A stretch of 64,000 nt of DNA, taken from contig JBANSL010000018.1 of NCBI GenBank assembly GCA_037127255.1, positions 16,899,175 through 16,963,174 of the forward strand, written 5' to 3'. The stretch comes from Persicaria tinctoria. Taxonomy: Eukaryota; Streptophyta; Magnoliopsida; Caryophyllales; Polygonaceae. Shown one piece after another: positions 45,786 through 56,617 of this stretch (its first letter is position 1; every line of letters starts with the position of its first letter). The notes under the pieces are model-generated. The model did not search any database. It was not told the origin of the DNA and worked only from the letters and a program-made list of their open reading frames with translations. The position numbers and the translations under genes are program-made.

Positions 45786-48700
45786 AAGGGAATCATAAAT
45801 GAGGGTTCAGAAAAGAGGTTGGATCCCTAGTATACAAAACCCACCACTATAATAGCTAGGAGAGATGGATCATCAATCCAACATTCTTTGTATTCTCAAT
45901 CTTATAACTCTTATTTTAAAACCATACCATGAACCAAGGAAGTAGCAAATTAATATCGATCACAACTCAATAGATACAAGATGGATCCATAAATTAATTT
46001 ATCCTTTAATATAATATTATAACTCTACATAATTGAGTACAGACCTAGCCTAGATTCGAACTTAACATATATAGTAAGGTCAAGTACGGATCCCCATTTG
46101 ACAAGGTACTACGTACTGTAACTCACAACTAGCTAGCGTATTATTCTATCGGAGAATCAAGTTATAAAGAAGGTGGAGACCGACATTGGTGGACCCAAGA
46201 TTTTCGCGGGGTTGAAAAATATCTATAACGGTGGTGGATCCAGAATTTTTCGCAAACTCTTGATATTACATGATCAATTTTTCACACTAGAAAAGTTTAG
46301 GTAAGTTGTTTAATTGGTTTGGCTATGGTTAAAAATTAAGTAACAAGATACTCACCTTAGCTAGCTTGTTAGACTTCTGACTGGTTTCAATTTAATTAAA
46401 GCTAAGGTTATTTTTAAGTAATTAACAAGGTCCTCACCTTAATTAGCTTGTTGAGATTCATTGATAATATTCTAAGGGATTAAGCTTTTCATGCATTGCT
46501 GACAAATTAAACTCAGAAGTTTGAGATTTTGTAAAGATGCTATTGTGATTTGTTTGGTGAGTTTTCAGTCAACATTTCAATTTTTTACTTAGCTTGTTGA
46601 GGTTATTTTTAAGTATTGATTCAGTTGTAGCGTGTAATACGTATTTAATTGTAGTTGATAATTATTCATTTGAAATAAGTTATTCAGTTGGAATGAGCGA
46701 TTATTTGGTTGTATTTATTCACTTATAGTGCGAGTAAACAATCGAATAGTTATTTTTCATTAAGACATTTCCTTTAGTACATACTCGAACCGAATAACTT
46801 GTTGAAAAACACATGTAATGTGTCAGTCGTTTGTGTGTATATATTGCAAATTGCAAGAGAAAGAGTGTTCGGGCTTGATATATGGCTTCCAAAAATTACC
46901 GTTCTTTAATCACAATCCAAATAAACTGAAGACCTTAATTAAGCAATCCCCCAAATCCACAAATCCAATTGCAATCGCTATCTCTAAGCCACTATTAATG
47001 TGTTTAAAAAACCACAAATCCAACTGCAACATGGTATAAATTAAAAACCACAAATTGAAGACCTTAATTATAAGCAATCCCAATTCTCAAGCCAATATGA
47101 TGTATATTAAAAAAAACACAAATTAATCCAATTGCAATCACTAGTACGTACGTACTAGCATTGTTCGAAGAGCCTCTAAAAGATACATCCATTTATTATT
47201 TATTATTTATTATTATAATATCAATTGAAACCACGAGCTAGCACATGATCGATCACACACAAGAAAAAAAGCAGGCAACGACTAAAGAGTAAAGACTAAA
47301 ATACGTGAAGGCAAGTAACCCACCGACATGTCCACCGCTCTCTACGCTCCCCTCCATTTTCATATATTTATTCCAATAATTGATCGATATATCAAAGTAT
47401 GATGTATATATGTTTGCAATTGCAAGCAATACATTTCATTATCATCGATCTCCATCTTCTTCTTCATCATTCCGATCGACTTTGATCGGAACAGGCTTAA
47501 CCTATTGTAGGTCCATTGTACGTCTCTTTATGAATCTATAATTTGCGTTCTAGGTTCGCGCAAGATTTGGTCTAATTGATTAGCATATTTTAAGTGATAT
47601 TGAGATCTCGAATTACAACTAAATTCCCTTCGTCTGAAGAAATTTTGAGGAAACAAATAAATAGTGTCATATTCATATAAATATTTGTACGTCTGACACA
47701 ATATTCCTTTGTTTCACTGTTGCACTAGAACCCTACCATTTTCTTAGTGCATTGCCTACGATTTTTCATGCTGTCTGTTTCTGGACTGGTAAATATATAT
47801 ATGGGAGTAACCAAGTTACAAAAAATACGCAGACCAAACGAAGGGTCCCGTGGAAAAATACAAGGACGTATGCCTCTCCAAAAATTGCCTACCCAAATGA
47901 AATCTTAACCAAAAGAATCCCTATCCACATCGAACTCTCTATTCACCCTAACCCATGACACTTGATACCTCATCTAGACAGTAAGTTTTTCACCCAATTC
48001 TTTTCCATCCTAGATCTACATTTACATTTGATGGATATTCTACTCTCTATTCATGTTGTCTGTTTGTCTTGCTTCAGTTGAGTGCATAAGTCTTGACTTA
48101 TATATTCTTATATCTTTATCTATTTTTATATACTTTTATCTGTATAATATTTTCGGATCCCACGGAAACAAAATCTAACAAAAAAAAAAGGTCAACGCCT
48201 CAAGGTTGCATTGCCTCCCTATCCCGGCCCCAAACCACACCGAAACACCCACAACCAGTCAACCACCACCAAAGCCAAAATGACAACCCTGAATACACCA
48301 CGATAGAGAGAAGAAAATTTGACATCCCGGCGCGGTCCACACAGATCCCAACACATAGTAAGGTTGCGACGATAAGTCGGATCCGAGACAAAGCCCTAAA
48401 CCAATTGAGCAAGAGGACGATTTTTTCAGTTTAGAATTGATGGGTTGAGATTTCTAGGTTAGAAATCGGGGTTGAACATTTTGTTTCCCCAAAGGAGTGA
48501 GTTCTCTCTCTCTGTTTTTTTTTTTTTTAAGAATTAATCTTCTTCTCAAGTTGAGAACGATGATGAATTTAATTTGTTCACGAGCTTTTTCTTTAATTTT
48601 CTTTTCCTTTAATTTCATTTCATCTTTACAGTATGGAAAAGGGTAGTAAAGGAGATGAGCAAAAGGCTACAACATTAAGTTATTTCAAGTACACGAAAGA

Positions 48701-49090
48701 GGTTTCATCAAAAAAAAAAATTAGTACACGAAAAAGGATTATTCAAAGAGTGGTATGCAAGTAAGCACTTACATTAGACATTAGTTGAAAAGATCAACAT
48801 ATACGTATAAGTACCTTTATATATAACAAATTGACATGTTACTCTCTTACACCAGTTAACTTTACATTATGCATATTTATATTTATACGCATTAATCTAT
48901 CATAGGCGGATATTCATATAGTTCCCGTGGGATTCGGAACTTCATGGAGTTCAATTACTTTAGCTATCCTAGTAAAAATTAAAAATTAATAAATCACATA
49001 AACTTAAAAAATTAAATGAAAGGCTGATCCATTGGATTTTAAATTTCAACCGTTTAATTTGAATTGGATGGTTAGATATTCCGAACTGTA
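45786..49090. other. Intergenic, no gene supported
   Basis: AT-rich. Local duplications occur at about 46290-46460 (ACTCACCTTAGCTAGCTTGT and CCTCACCTTAATTAGCTTGT) and 46920-47160 (GAAGACCTTAATTA copies). A GC-richer patch at 48185-48430 has, on the minus strand, TTGCTCAATTGG like an A box but a poor B box, so a SINE is only possible. ORFs at 47752-47958 and 48093-48434 lack domains. Confidence 0.4.
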
Positions 49091-49094
49091 GCCA

Positions 49095-49250
49095 TTTTGT
49101 TTTTTTTTTTGTAAAGCCAAAAATTTCAATGTATTATCATATATACACAATATTAATGAAGTGAGTGAATCGAAACTAAAGTATCACTAGTGATTTTGCA
49201 AATGATTCGAACCCAGTCCGAGTCCTCTGGTCCACTCTGGTAGTCCTTCC
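49095..49250 (-). repeat. SINE candidate, minus strand
   Basis: Read on the minus strand from 49246: GACTACCAGAGTGGACCAG (A-box-like), GACTGGGTTCGAATC (B box), then AT-rich body and an A run (T run at 49101-49112 on +). A related sequence lies at 52061 in the opposite orientation. No target duplication was seen. Confidence 0.5.
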
Positions 49251-49555
49251 TGTGTAGTGTAAGAGTAATTTTGTTATTTTACCTTTACAAGTGGTTGTTA
49301 GGAATTAGTTAGAGAGCTCAGCCGGATGTATAAATAAGTGATGCTTGTCTTTGTACAAGTTGATTTGGAGTAAGACATTTTTGTTCTTGAATGAGAGATG
49401 CTCCTCCATTTCTATTTTTCTTTTCAATTCCATTCTTGAAATGGTATCAGAGCCTCTTAGGTCTCATTGAGATTTTGCTTCTGGTTGCGATCCTACACAC
49501 GTTTTCATCTCTATTTTTCGTTTTCCTTTGAAATTTCGTTGAATCTCATTTCGAC

Positions 49556-51948
49556 ATGGATGGAAGAGGCAATATTCCGCAAAATCAAGGTTCTGGATTT
49601 GGTGCTGGTGGCGTCGGAGGCGGAAATGGTGTCGAAAGAGGCATCTTTGTCAGCATCAGTACACCTTCAGGCTCCAGCACCTGGATCTGGCTGTGGAGAT
49701 ACTGGTGCAGGATTTGGTCCAAATCAGATTCAATTTGGTGAATTCGCTCAAGGCATATATGAACATTGTGCATATTAATCCGTATTTCTTGTCGAATTCG
49801 GATCATCCGGGAATGCAGTTATTGTCAACCTTGTTTAATGGAACGAATTTCACTAGTTGGAGTAGAGGAGTGAACGGTCTTAGTAGGGCTGTTATATGAG
49901 CTGAACAGCTCGGGCTCGGCTCGAAAAAGCTCGAGCTCGGCTCGTTCAAATAGGTAAAACAAGCCGAGCTTGAACAACATTTTGGGCTTGAACCGAGCCC
50001 GAGCCGAGCTCGGAAGCTCGATGTGTAAATTACAGAACTACCCCTAGGGTTATTAAGTTACCCTGCGTGCCAGTCCAAAAGCGTTTCCCTGTCAAAAGTT
50101 CAGCCGCTTCTCAGACTTCTCAGTTCGATCTCCCTCTTCCTTCCCTCATTCCGTCGCTCCTTCCTTCCTGAGGAGGCGTCGGCGATCTGCTGCAACAACA
50201 CCAAGTTCCTCTTTTGGCTATCGGCGACGGCGTTGTACTCCTCTTTCAGCGCCGACGAACCTCCTTTGCGCGGCTGCTCGTGGTTCCTCTGCACGGCGAA
50301 CTTCCTCGGCGCCGAGGTACCCATTACTCCCTCGTCGGCTCCTCCTGGTCCCCCCTTGACGAACTTTCGCAGCTCCTCGACGCGCTCCTCCTTGTTCATC
50401 TCTCTGTTACTCCTTCCTTGTTCAATAATTGGTATTGCTTGCCTTTGTGATTTTCTGTAACTAGGTTTTAGAGTAATTGCCCTTTGTTAATTTTAGCATG
50501 ATTTTAGAGTAATTATATATCCTTGTTCATCTTCCACTCTTCCTGTTCCTTGTTCATCTTCCATTCTTCCTGTTACTTCCTCCTACTTCTTGTAATTGTA
50601 AAGATCTACATAATTTTAGAGTAATTGTCCATTGTTTCAGCAAGAATCCGAGAATGAGATGTCATATTACAAGAATCTGCTTGTCCTCCGCTTGATTAGA
50701 AATCTGATTGCATAGGCACCGAGCTTGAACGAGCTCAAACGAGCCCAACTAACGAGCTCGAACGAGCTTAGGCTCGTTCATTCGGCTTGTTCGAGCCTAA
50801 TCAAGCCGAGCTCGAGTTTCACCATGGGCTCGCGAGCCGAGCTTGAGCGCCAAAAAAAGCTCGAATAATTTTTGGGCTCGAGCTCAGCTCGGCTCGTTTC
50901 CCGTTCGAGCCAAGCTTGAACATGTCAAGCTCGGCTCGTTCGGCTCGAATATCACCCCTAGGTCTTAGGTGCGAAGACCAAATTGGGATTCACTACTGGT
51001 ACTTGTGTTAGACCTGATGAGGATAGTGATGAGTTTGATAAATGGAGTAAAGCAGATTATATGGTTATGTGTTGGCTCATTAACTCCATGACAAGTGAAA
51101 TGGCTGAACACTTTATGTATGTTCAATCTTCTAAGGAGTTGTGGGATGAAATTAGGGAAAGGTTTTACGAATCTAATGATCTGCTTATCTACCAATTGCG
51201 TCGAGAGATTAGTAACTTGAGACAAGGGAATTTGTCTGTTCCTGCTTACTATGGGAAGCTCAAGAAAATTTGGGATGGATTACAATTTCTTGATCCTCTT
51301 CCCTTTTGTAGTTGTGAAGGCATTAGTCATTGTAGTTGTATGATCTTGAAGAGGATCTTAGAAAGGGAAACCAAGGCTAAGGTGATGCAGTTCTTAATGG
51401 AACTCAGTGATGCTTACGAGCATCTCAGGAAAAATGTCCTTTCCATGGATCCTATGCCTAGTTTAAACAAGGTTTTTCATATGGTTGTGTAGATAGAGAT
51501 ATAGAAAGGTATTACTGGTTTGCAGATAGATATGAATGCATTGGCTGTGAGCAGGAACAACCAAACTGATAGTAATGTGTTTGATGTGGGAAATAGGTCA
51601 ACTCAGGGAAAAGCTATAGATCAGTTCAAGAGAGATTATAAGAAAACAAAGTATGAGCGTTAGTGTGAATATTACAAGGAAAAAGGACATACGAAGGATT
51701 ACTGCTTTAAGCTGGTTGGGTACCCTGAATGGTTTAAGGGACTTCGTGATGGTGATACTCATAATGCTAGTTCAAGCAGGTTTGTTGCTAATATTGAAGG
51801 CCAACAGCTGGAGTTGTAGTTTGACAATCCTCTAGACTCTGATGGGGTGAAGCCTGACCCAAGCATGGTGAATGCTATTTTTCATGAAATAGTGAAGATG
51901 ATGAAAGGCAAAGCTCAGATGGATGGAGCTGACATAAAACATGAATTT
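49556..51948 (+). pseudogene. Copia gag split by a hAT
   Basis: The first part begins MDGRGNIPQNQGSGFGAGG and, in another frame, shows LSNSDHPGMQLLSTLFNGTN then FTSWSRGVN. After the hAT, gag resumes at 50969 as KTKLGFTTGTCVRPDEDSDE, WSKADYMVMCWLINSMTSEM and CSCEGISHCSCMILKR to a stop at 51490, and later shows the zinc knuckle CEYYKEKGHTKDYC (about 51664-51705). Several stops and frame changes; similar in layout to the gag at 25084-25776. Confidence 0.85.
49876..50968. mobile_element. Non-autonomous hAT (TAGGG family), 1077 bp, GC-rich cargo
   Basis: The element 49884-50960 starts TAGGGCTGTTATATGAGCTG and ends CGAATATCACCCCTA, flanked by a perfect 8-bp TSD GGTCTTAG (49876-49883 and 50961-50968). 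Both subterminal regions are packed with GCTCGGCTCG and GAGCTCGA words in opposite orientation. The centre (50100-50460) is GC-rich and open on both strands; the minus frame starts MNKEERVEELRKFVKGGPGG. I recognise no source gene. No transposase. Confidence 0.93.
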
Positions 51949-52057
51949 TCATAATAAAATTTTATAAACATATCAATATTAGTGTATAGAATCTAAAAAT
52001 ATATTTTACTTTTTTTCCAATGTTTATTTATACCCGAAATAATTTTATGATATACCG

Positions 52058-52185
52058 AAGGGAGCACCAGAGTGGACTAGATGATCCGGACTGATTCGAA
52101 CCAAGTAAACTTGATAGTGTGATGTCAGTTAGGCTCAAACCATTGATAGTATTACCGATTGATTATGGATGATCAGTATCCAATT
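52058..52185 (+). repeat. SINE candidate, plus strand
   Basis: GGAGCACCAGAGTGGACTAG then CCGGACTGATTCGAACC resemble A- and B-box segments and match the SINE candidate at 49095-49250 in reverse orientation. The tail is not clear, and no TSD was found. Confidence 0.35.
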
Positions 52186-52193
52186 AAGTCACC

Positions 52194-52700
52194 CAGTGCT
52201 CTAAAAATTGCGCCTATGCACTAGGCGGAAGGGCACATATGAATTTTTAAGCCTAGGTGCAGGCCACTAGGCAGAAATTCGCATAGGCGTCACCTAGACC
52301 TCGCATAGGCTCGCCTAGATCGAAAATTATTCAATTTTAGCTTTTAGTATTGTGATTAGTCGATTTAGGGTTTATTTTATCCCTCGAGTTATGATGTATT
52401 TGCTTTTGAGTCAAACCTATGATTTTGGATTTTATGAGGTTTAGAATCACTAGTCGGGTGCATACTTTATTGTTAGTTAAGTCGATTATGAGTCAAACCT
52501 ATGATTTTGGATTTTATGAAGTTTAGATTTATGAATGATCGATATTATGGATTATTATTACATTATTATGGATAAACTACATATATTATATTAGTATGTA
52601 TTAAAATAGAATAAAATAATTAAGTTTGTTTTAAATCCTTCTAAACTAAGCACTGGGCAGCCATATAATATTGGCCCATATGAGGCCTTTTAGAACATTG
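52194..52700. mobile_element. Possible hAT-type element without TSD
   Basis: Left end CAGTGCTCTAAAAATTGCGC and, read inward from the right, CAATGTTCTAAAAGGCC are similar, as in the CAGTGTTCTAAAA type of plant hAT elements. Near the left end GGCGCCTA-like words repeat (CACTAGGCGG, GCATAGGCGTC). The flanking octamers do not match, so this is a candidate only. Confidence 0.4.
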
Positions 52701-53448
52701 CATTTGCACTCGCCTTATCAAAGGAGGGGAATCAATTCCTCTCTTTCGCCATTAGGGCAAAGATATCGTAATTAGCAACAACAATTACGGTTGATAACTT
52801 GATTTGCGCTTGTCTGGTCTGCGGGCCATAGTTGGGTGTGGGGCCAGTGGGCCACCCTACGGCCCACATTGGGAGAAAGTTGACCCCACCCCCTCCTGAG
52901 TGAGTGAATGAATGCCTGAATGGTACGGTGGTGGGACCGGACATGAGATTTTATTTGAAACGGGTAAAACTAATTTTCATTTTTCAATCAAAATACTCCG
53001 TAATGGTTTTCCGGTAGATAGCTTCTACAACTACAACGTTATGGGTTCGTATGTGACGGAGTTAATAAACTGACTAAAATTATAAACAGGGTAAAAATTT
53101 ATAAACTGTTGGTAAAAGTATTTAAAAATTTATGAAAAAATATAAACTCCGTATGGGGCGAAAACAGTTTATTTGTAAAAAGTAGAGTTTATTTGTTTTT
53201 TATTAGGGGTATTGTGGTACTTTCAAACCAAATAAGATAAAAGAGAAGGGGTAAAATATTAATCATGGAATATAAACCTCAATAAGCTGCATTGTCCGAC
53301 TTAAATTTAAACCAAAAATTTTAACCGATTTTTGACTTCTTTTGGCTCTCATACCCAATTAAACTGGTTTAATTTTTTACACAACTACAAGCTACTAATT
53401 TCAGCCGGTTGAATTGGGTAACCACACACAGCCTATATATATATTGGA
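52701..53448. other. Intergenic, no gene seen
   Basis: No supported ORF. Several ATAAACT and TTATAAACTG-like words recur at 53060-53170 without clear order. Confidence 0.4.
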
Positions 53449-53722
53449 ATTATATATATACTGGATAAATTACATAAATTTATTTTTCTTTCAAACAATC
53501 ACCCGTGATCATTTAAATATACAAAATATATTTTCAAAGTACTCCATTCTCAACTTTTATATTCAATATAATCTAATTATACAATAAATTCACCAAAATA
53601 TTTAAGAAACTTTGAAAACATAATATTATTTTTAGTGGGTGGTCTTTTGAAATAAAAAATAAATATATAGGTGTTTTTTGTAAAAAAATTATTTTAAGGT
53701 GGTTTTCTATTATTTACCCATA
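53449..53722. mobile_element. Possible MULE-type MITE
   Basis: Left GGATAAATTACATAAATTTA and, inward from the right, GGGTAAATAATAGAAAACCA form degenerate inverted ends followed by CACC-containing segments on each side. The right end resembles the fold-back element at 33340-34033. The flanks are TA-rich, so no target duplication can be judged. Confidence 0.4.
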
Positions 53723-55429
53723 TATATTTCACACTCTCCTACTTCATAAAAATATTTATAGCTATTTAACAAAAAATTTAAGTTTGAAATATAAAAAGAT
53801 AAATATTTATGATAAAATATTATTTTTTTTCAATAAATAATTGTGTAAAATCATAAATTTATTTTATTTTGAAAAAATTAGAGCATAAAATGATTATGAT
53901 TTACACTAGAAAATAATTTTCTAATTTTATTAAAATTATAATTTAAACCTTCAATATTTTTTGTGATGTAAGGAGCGGATTATATAATGTTGTAAAAGAT
54001 CTCCACTAAATGGTTTTATTAGTGTATTATTATCAAGAATTAAATACTCCGTAATTGTTTGATATAATAAGTTATGTATTAATATTATTATGGGAATGGA
54101 GTGTAAGGGTACTGCTGATACTGCGCTACACCTACACCAACTCACAAATTTAGGCCAAGGTCCACAAAGATCCCTATATGGCACATCTCCAATTAAAAGT
54201 AGGTTTATTTATAATAGTTTTAAACTTCATATATTAGTGCTCATTTCATAGTATCCTACAATTTGAGCTTTTGACTTATACAATAGACAATGTTTTAAAA
54301 AAGTTTGGTGGGTATTGGATGATAGGGTAGGGTGTTAGGATCAAAGGTTTAAGTGAATTTTATGGTGGTGTTTGTGATTTAGGCGGGTCTTGAAGACTTT
54401 AACCGTCTTGATGGTGGGGTAAAATCAAGGGTTTAGATGAGGTCTAAGTAGACTTAAAATATTTTTTTCAATTTTATCAGATGTCGGCACATCTGATAAA
54501 ATTGAAAAAAATATTTTAATCGTGTATTTGAACAAAAAAAAAAAAAAAAAAAAGCTGTGTGCATGTATATACTTTGGTAAAATTTGTACTCCGTGTATAC
54601 CAAAAAAATTCAAACCATCTGCAGTAGAAAACTAAAAATATTTTTCAGCCTTTTCGTATGCCATGTATATATGTTCTATCCTATCTGACAGACAAAGTTA
54701 AAAAAAAAAAAAAAACCAGTTTCAACTCCTTTTTTTTTTGTTCGACAATGATAATTTAAAAGTTTATCTTGAATAGCATATTTATGATTTTATATTTGTA
54801 TTTTATCCAAGTATAAGCTATTTTCATTAATACAAACTATCAGCAATTGATCAACATTAATAAAAAGTTTGAAAATAAATAAAATTATGTAAACAATTTG
54901 AAATTGAACAAATTTCGATATGGTGCATACTCTATCCAATTTTTTTTTTTTGCCACATATTAAATATTCAAATATTTTATTTAAAAATAATAATAATTTT
55001 GAGTATAAATTATATTTAATAATTAATTTAATAATCTAATTTATACTCACTATGTAATATAATACTATTAATCTTTTTATAAACAAAATATATTTGAATC
55101 ACCAATTTTTAGCACAAAATAATTGGACAAAAATTATACTAAATATTTCCCATAATATATCATTTTAAAACTTAGAAGGAGGGAACCGAAGAGAAAATAT
55201 TTGTAAAGAAAAAGGGCAGAAAAGAAAAGAAAAGGAAAAAGTAGAGGCGAGAGTGTGAAGAATTTGAAGTTCAACGTCAAGACAGGGGGAGAGGCATTGT
55301 AAATTACAGCTAGCATCGATAACGGAGGCTCACCTAATTTCCGTGCACCTCCCCCCACCCTATCCCACCTCCCCCCACCTCTCTCTCCCTCCTTTAAGAG
55401 GCACTCCATCAACTCCTCCCTCTCTGTTT
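53723..55429. other. AT-rich upstream region of the GATA gene
   Basis: No gene seen. It holds the perfect hairpin listed at 54454-54519 and A or T runs at 54533-54553, 54700-54716 and 54941-54951. From about 55180 it becomes purine-rich, then C-rich (CCTCCCCCCACC repeats at about 55350-55380), probably the proximal promoter of the GATA gene. Confidence 0.4.
54454..54519. repeat. Perfect 31-bp inverted repeat with a 4-base loop
   Basis: Arms 54454-54484 and 54489-54519 are exact reverse complements, separated by CGGC. The arm contains TTTCAATTTTATCAGATGT. Random AT-rich DNA would rarely give 31 perfect pairs. It could be a tiny MITE, a recent inverted duplication or a hairpin RNA source; nothing shows transcription. 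Confidence 0.9.
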
Positions 55430-56617
55430 CATAACTCTCCAGTTCACTTCAATCTCCTACACCATCTTCAATTCGTTTACGCGGTTTCAATTTTGATACT
55501 CTAGGAGTACGATTCGCAAATTCAATCTAGTTACACTCTATCTTGTTTGATTTCTATTCGTTTTTTTGCCAACGGAGTTTGTTTTTCGAGCGGCAAATCG
55601 GCTGAATTTCGCCCTTCCGCTACGCATTGGAGGTTCGATCATCCTCATTTTCTCTGCGGTTTGGTCGATTCATGCTTTACGTGCTTCCGAATTCCGATAT
55701 CTTGTAGTGCTGAATGTTTGCTGTATTCCGTGACGTATCTGATTGTAATCAACGGGAGTTTGCCAATTGACTTTTCCGTTTCTTTCGTTTGCAGGAGTTT
55801 TTACCGAACGATCTCACTTGTTTGAGCTTCTGGCTTGTTCGATTTCTCTCAACTACTTACTAAGGTAATTGAGTCTCCTAACCTAATGTGATGTCGCTCT
55901 CGCTGCATTTTTTCTGCATTTTCGGAGTTTTGCAGTTCGGTTCACATATGCAATTTCGTTTTGAATTTGTGAATTTCCGTTTCATTTCTCGGAAATTTCA
56001 GTCCTCACTCTTGTTTTAACGTATTTCTCCTCCATTTTTGTGATTGAGGATTACAAAAAATCGGAGAAAGCGTTTTGTCCAATTTCTAGATTTTGGACGG
56101 TTTAATTTCAGAATCACGAGGAATAATTCAATTCTCATCCGTTTCTCTGCAAATTCTTGGGATACTTTGCCGTTTCCTGAAGCCATGGATTTTTCATTCA
56201 CCAAATCTTAATTGTAAGGAAAGCAAACAAAAAAGAAAGATTTACCGCTCTCTCTCATCTTTACTCACCGAAGCAGAAAAAGAAAATATAAAATTCACCA
56301 ATTAATGTTTTATTTCCTGGTGATTTTTTTCCAACTTTTTTGAAACTCGCGATGAGAAAGAATCAAGCAACAAAAGCGTGAACGGCTAACATGCGCTTGT
56401 CCGCGTACAATAGTGCATACCGATATGATTGACACATTACCTTTCACGAGCTTCAATAACCGAAAAAATTCGGGCCGGGCGGGCCCCACTCTACGTCCCG
56501 CCCATATGCTGCGCACTTTAGCGCCCATTATTTTGCTCTCAGGGTTTCATTTTCAATCCAGTTCTTGAAAGAAAATCTTTTCCTCTCTCTTTTTTGCTTC
56601 AGGTAATTCGAAAAACC
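55430..56617 (+). promoter_or_regulatory. Probable 5' leader with intron of the GATA gene
   Basis: CT-rich sequence around 55430 onward looks like a leader exon ending at ACTAAG before GTAATTGAG (donor at about 55865). An acceptor TTTTTGCTTCAG ends at 56602, 15 bases before the ATG at 56618. If so, the intron is about 740 bases. The leader would hold two short upstream ORFs, 55672-55707 (11 codons) and 55714-55770 (18 codons), which could lower translation. Splice choice is inferred, not proven. Confidence 0.45.

Larger units (their letters stand above)
49296..51954 (+). mobile_element. Copia LTR, primer site and gag, truncated, hAT-interrupted
   Basis: A short LTR (about 49296-49441) begins TGTTAGGAATTAG, has a TATA-like ATGTATAAATAAG, and is followed at once by TGGTATCAGAGC (49442-49453), the Met-tRNA primer site. 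A gag region follows. No protease, integrase, RT or 3' LTR was found, so the element is cut off near 51954. A hAT insertion occupies 49884-50960. Confidence 0.85.
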
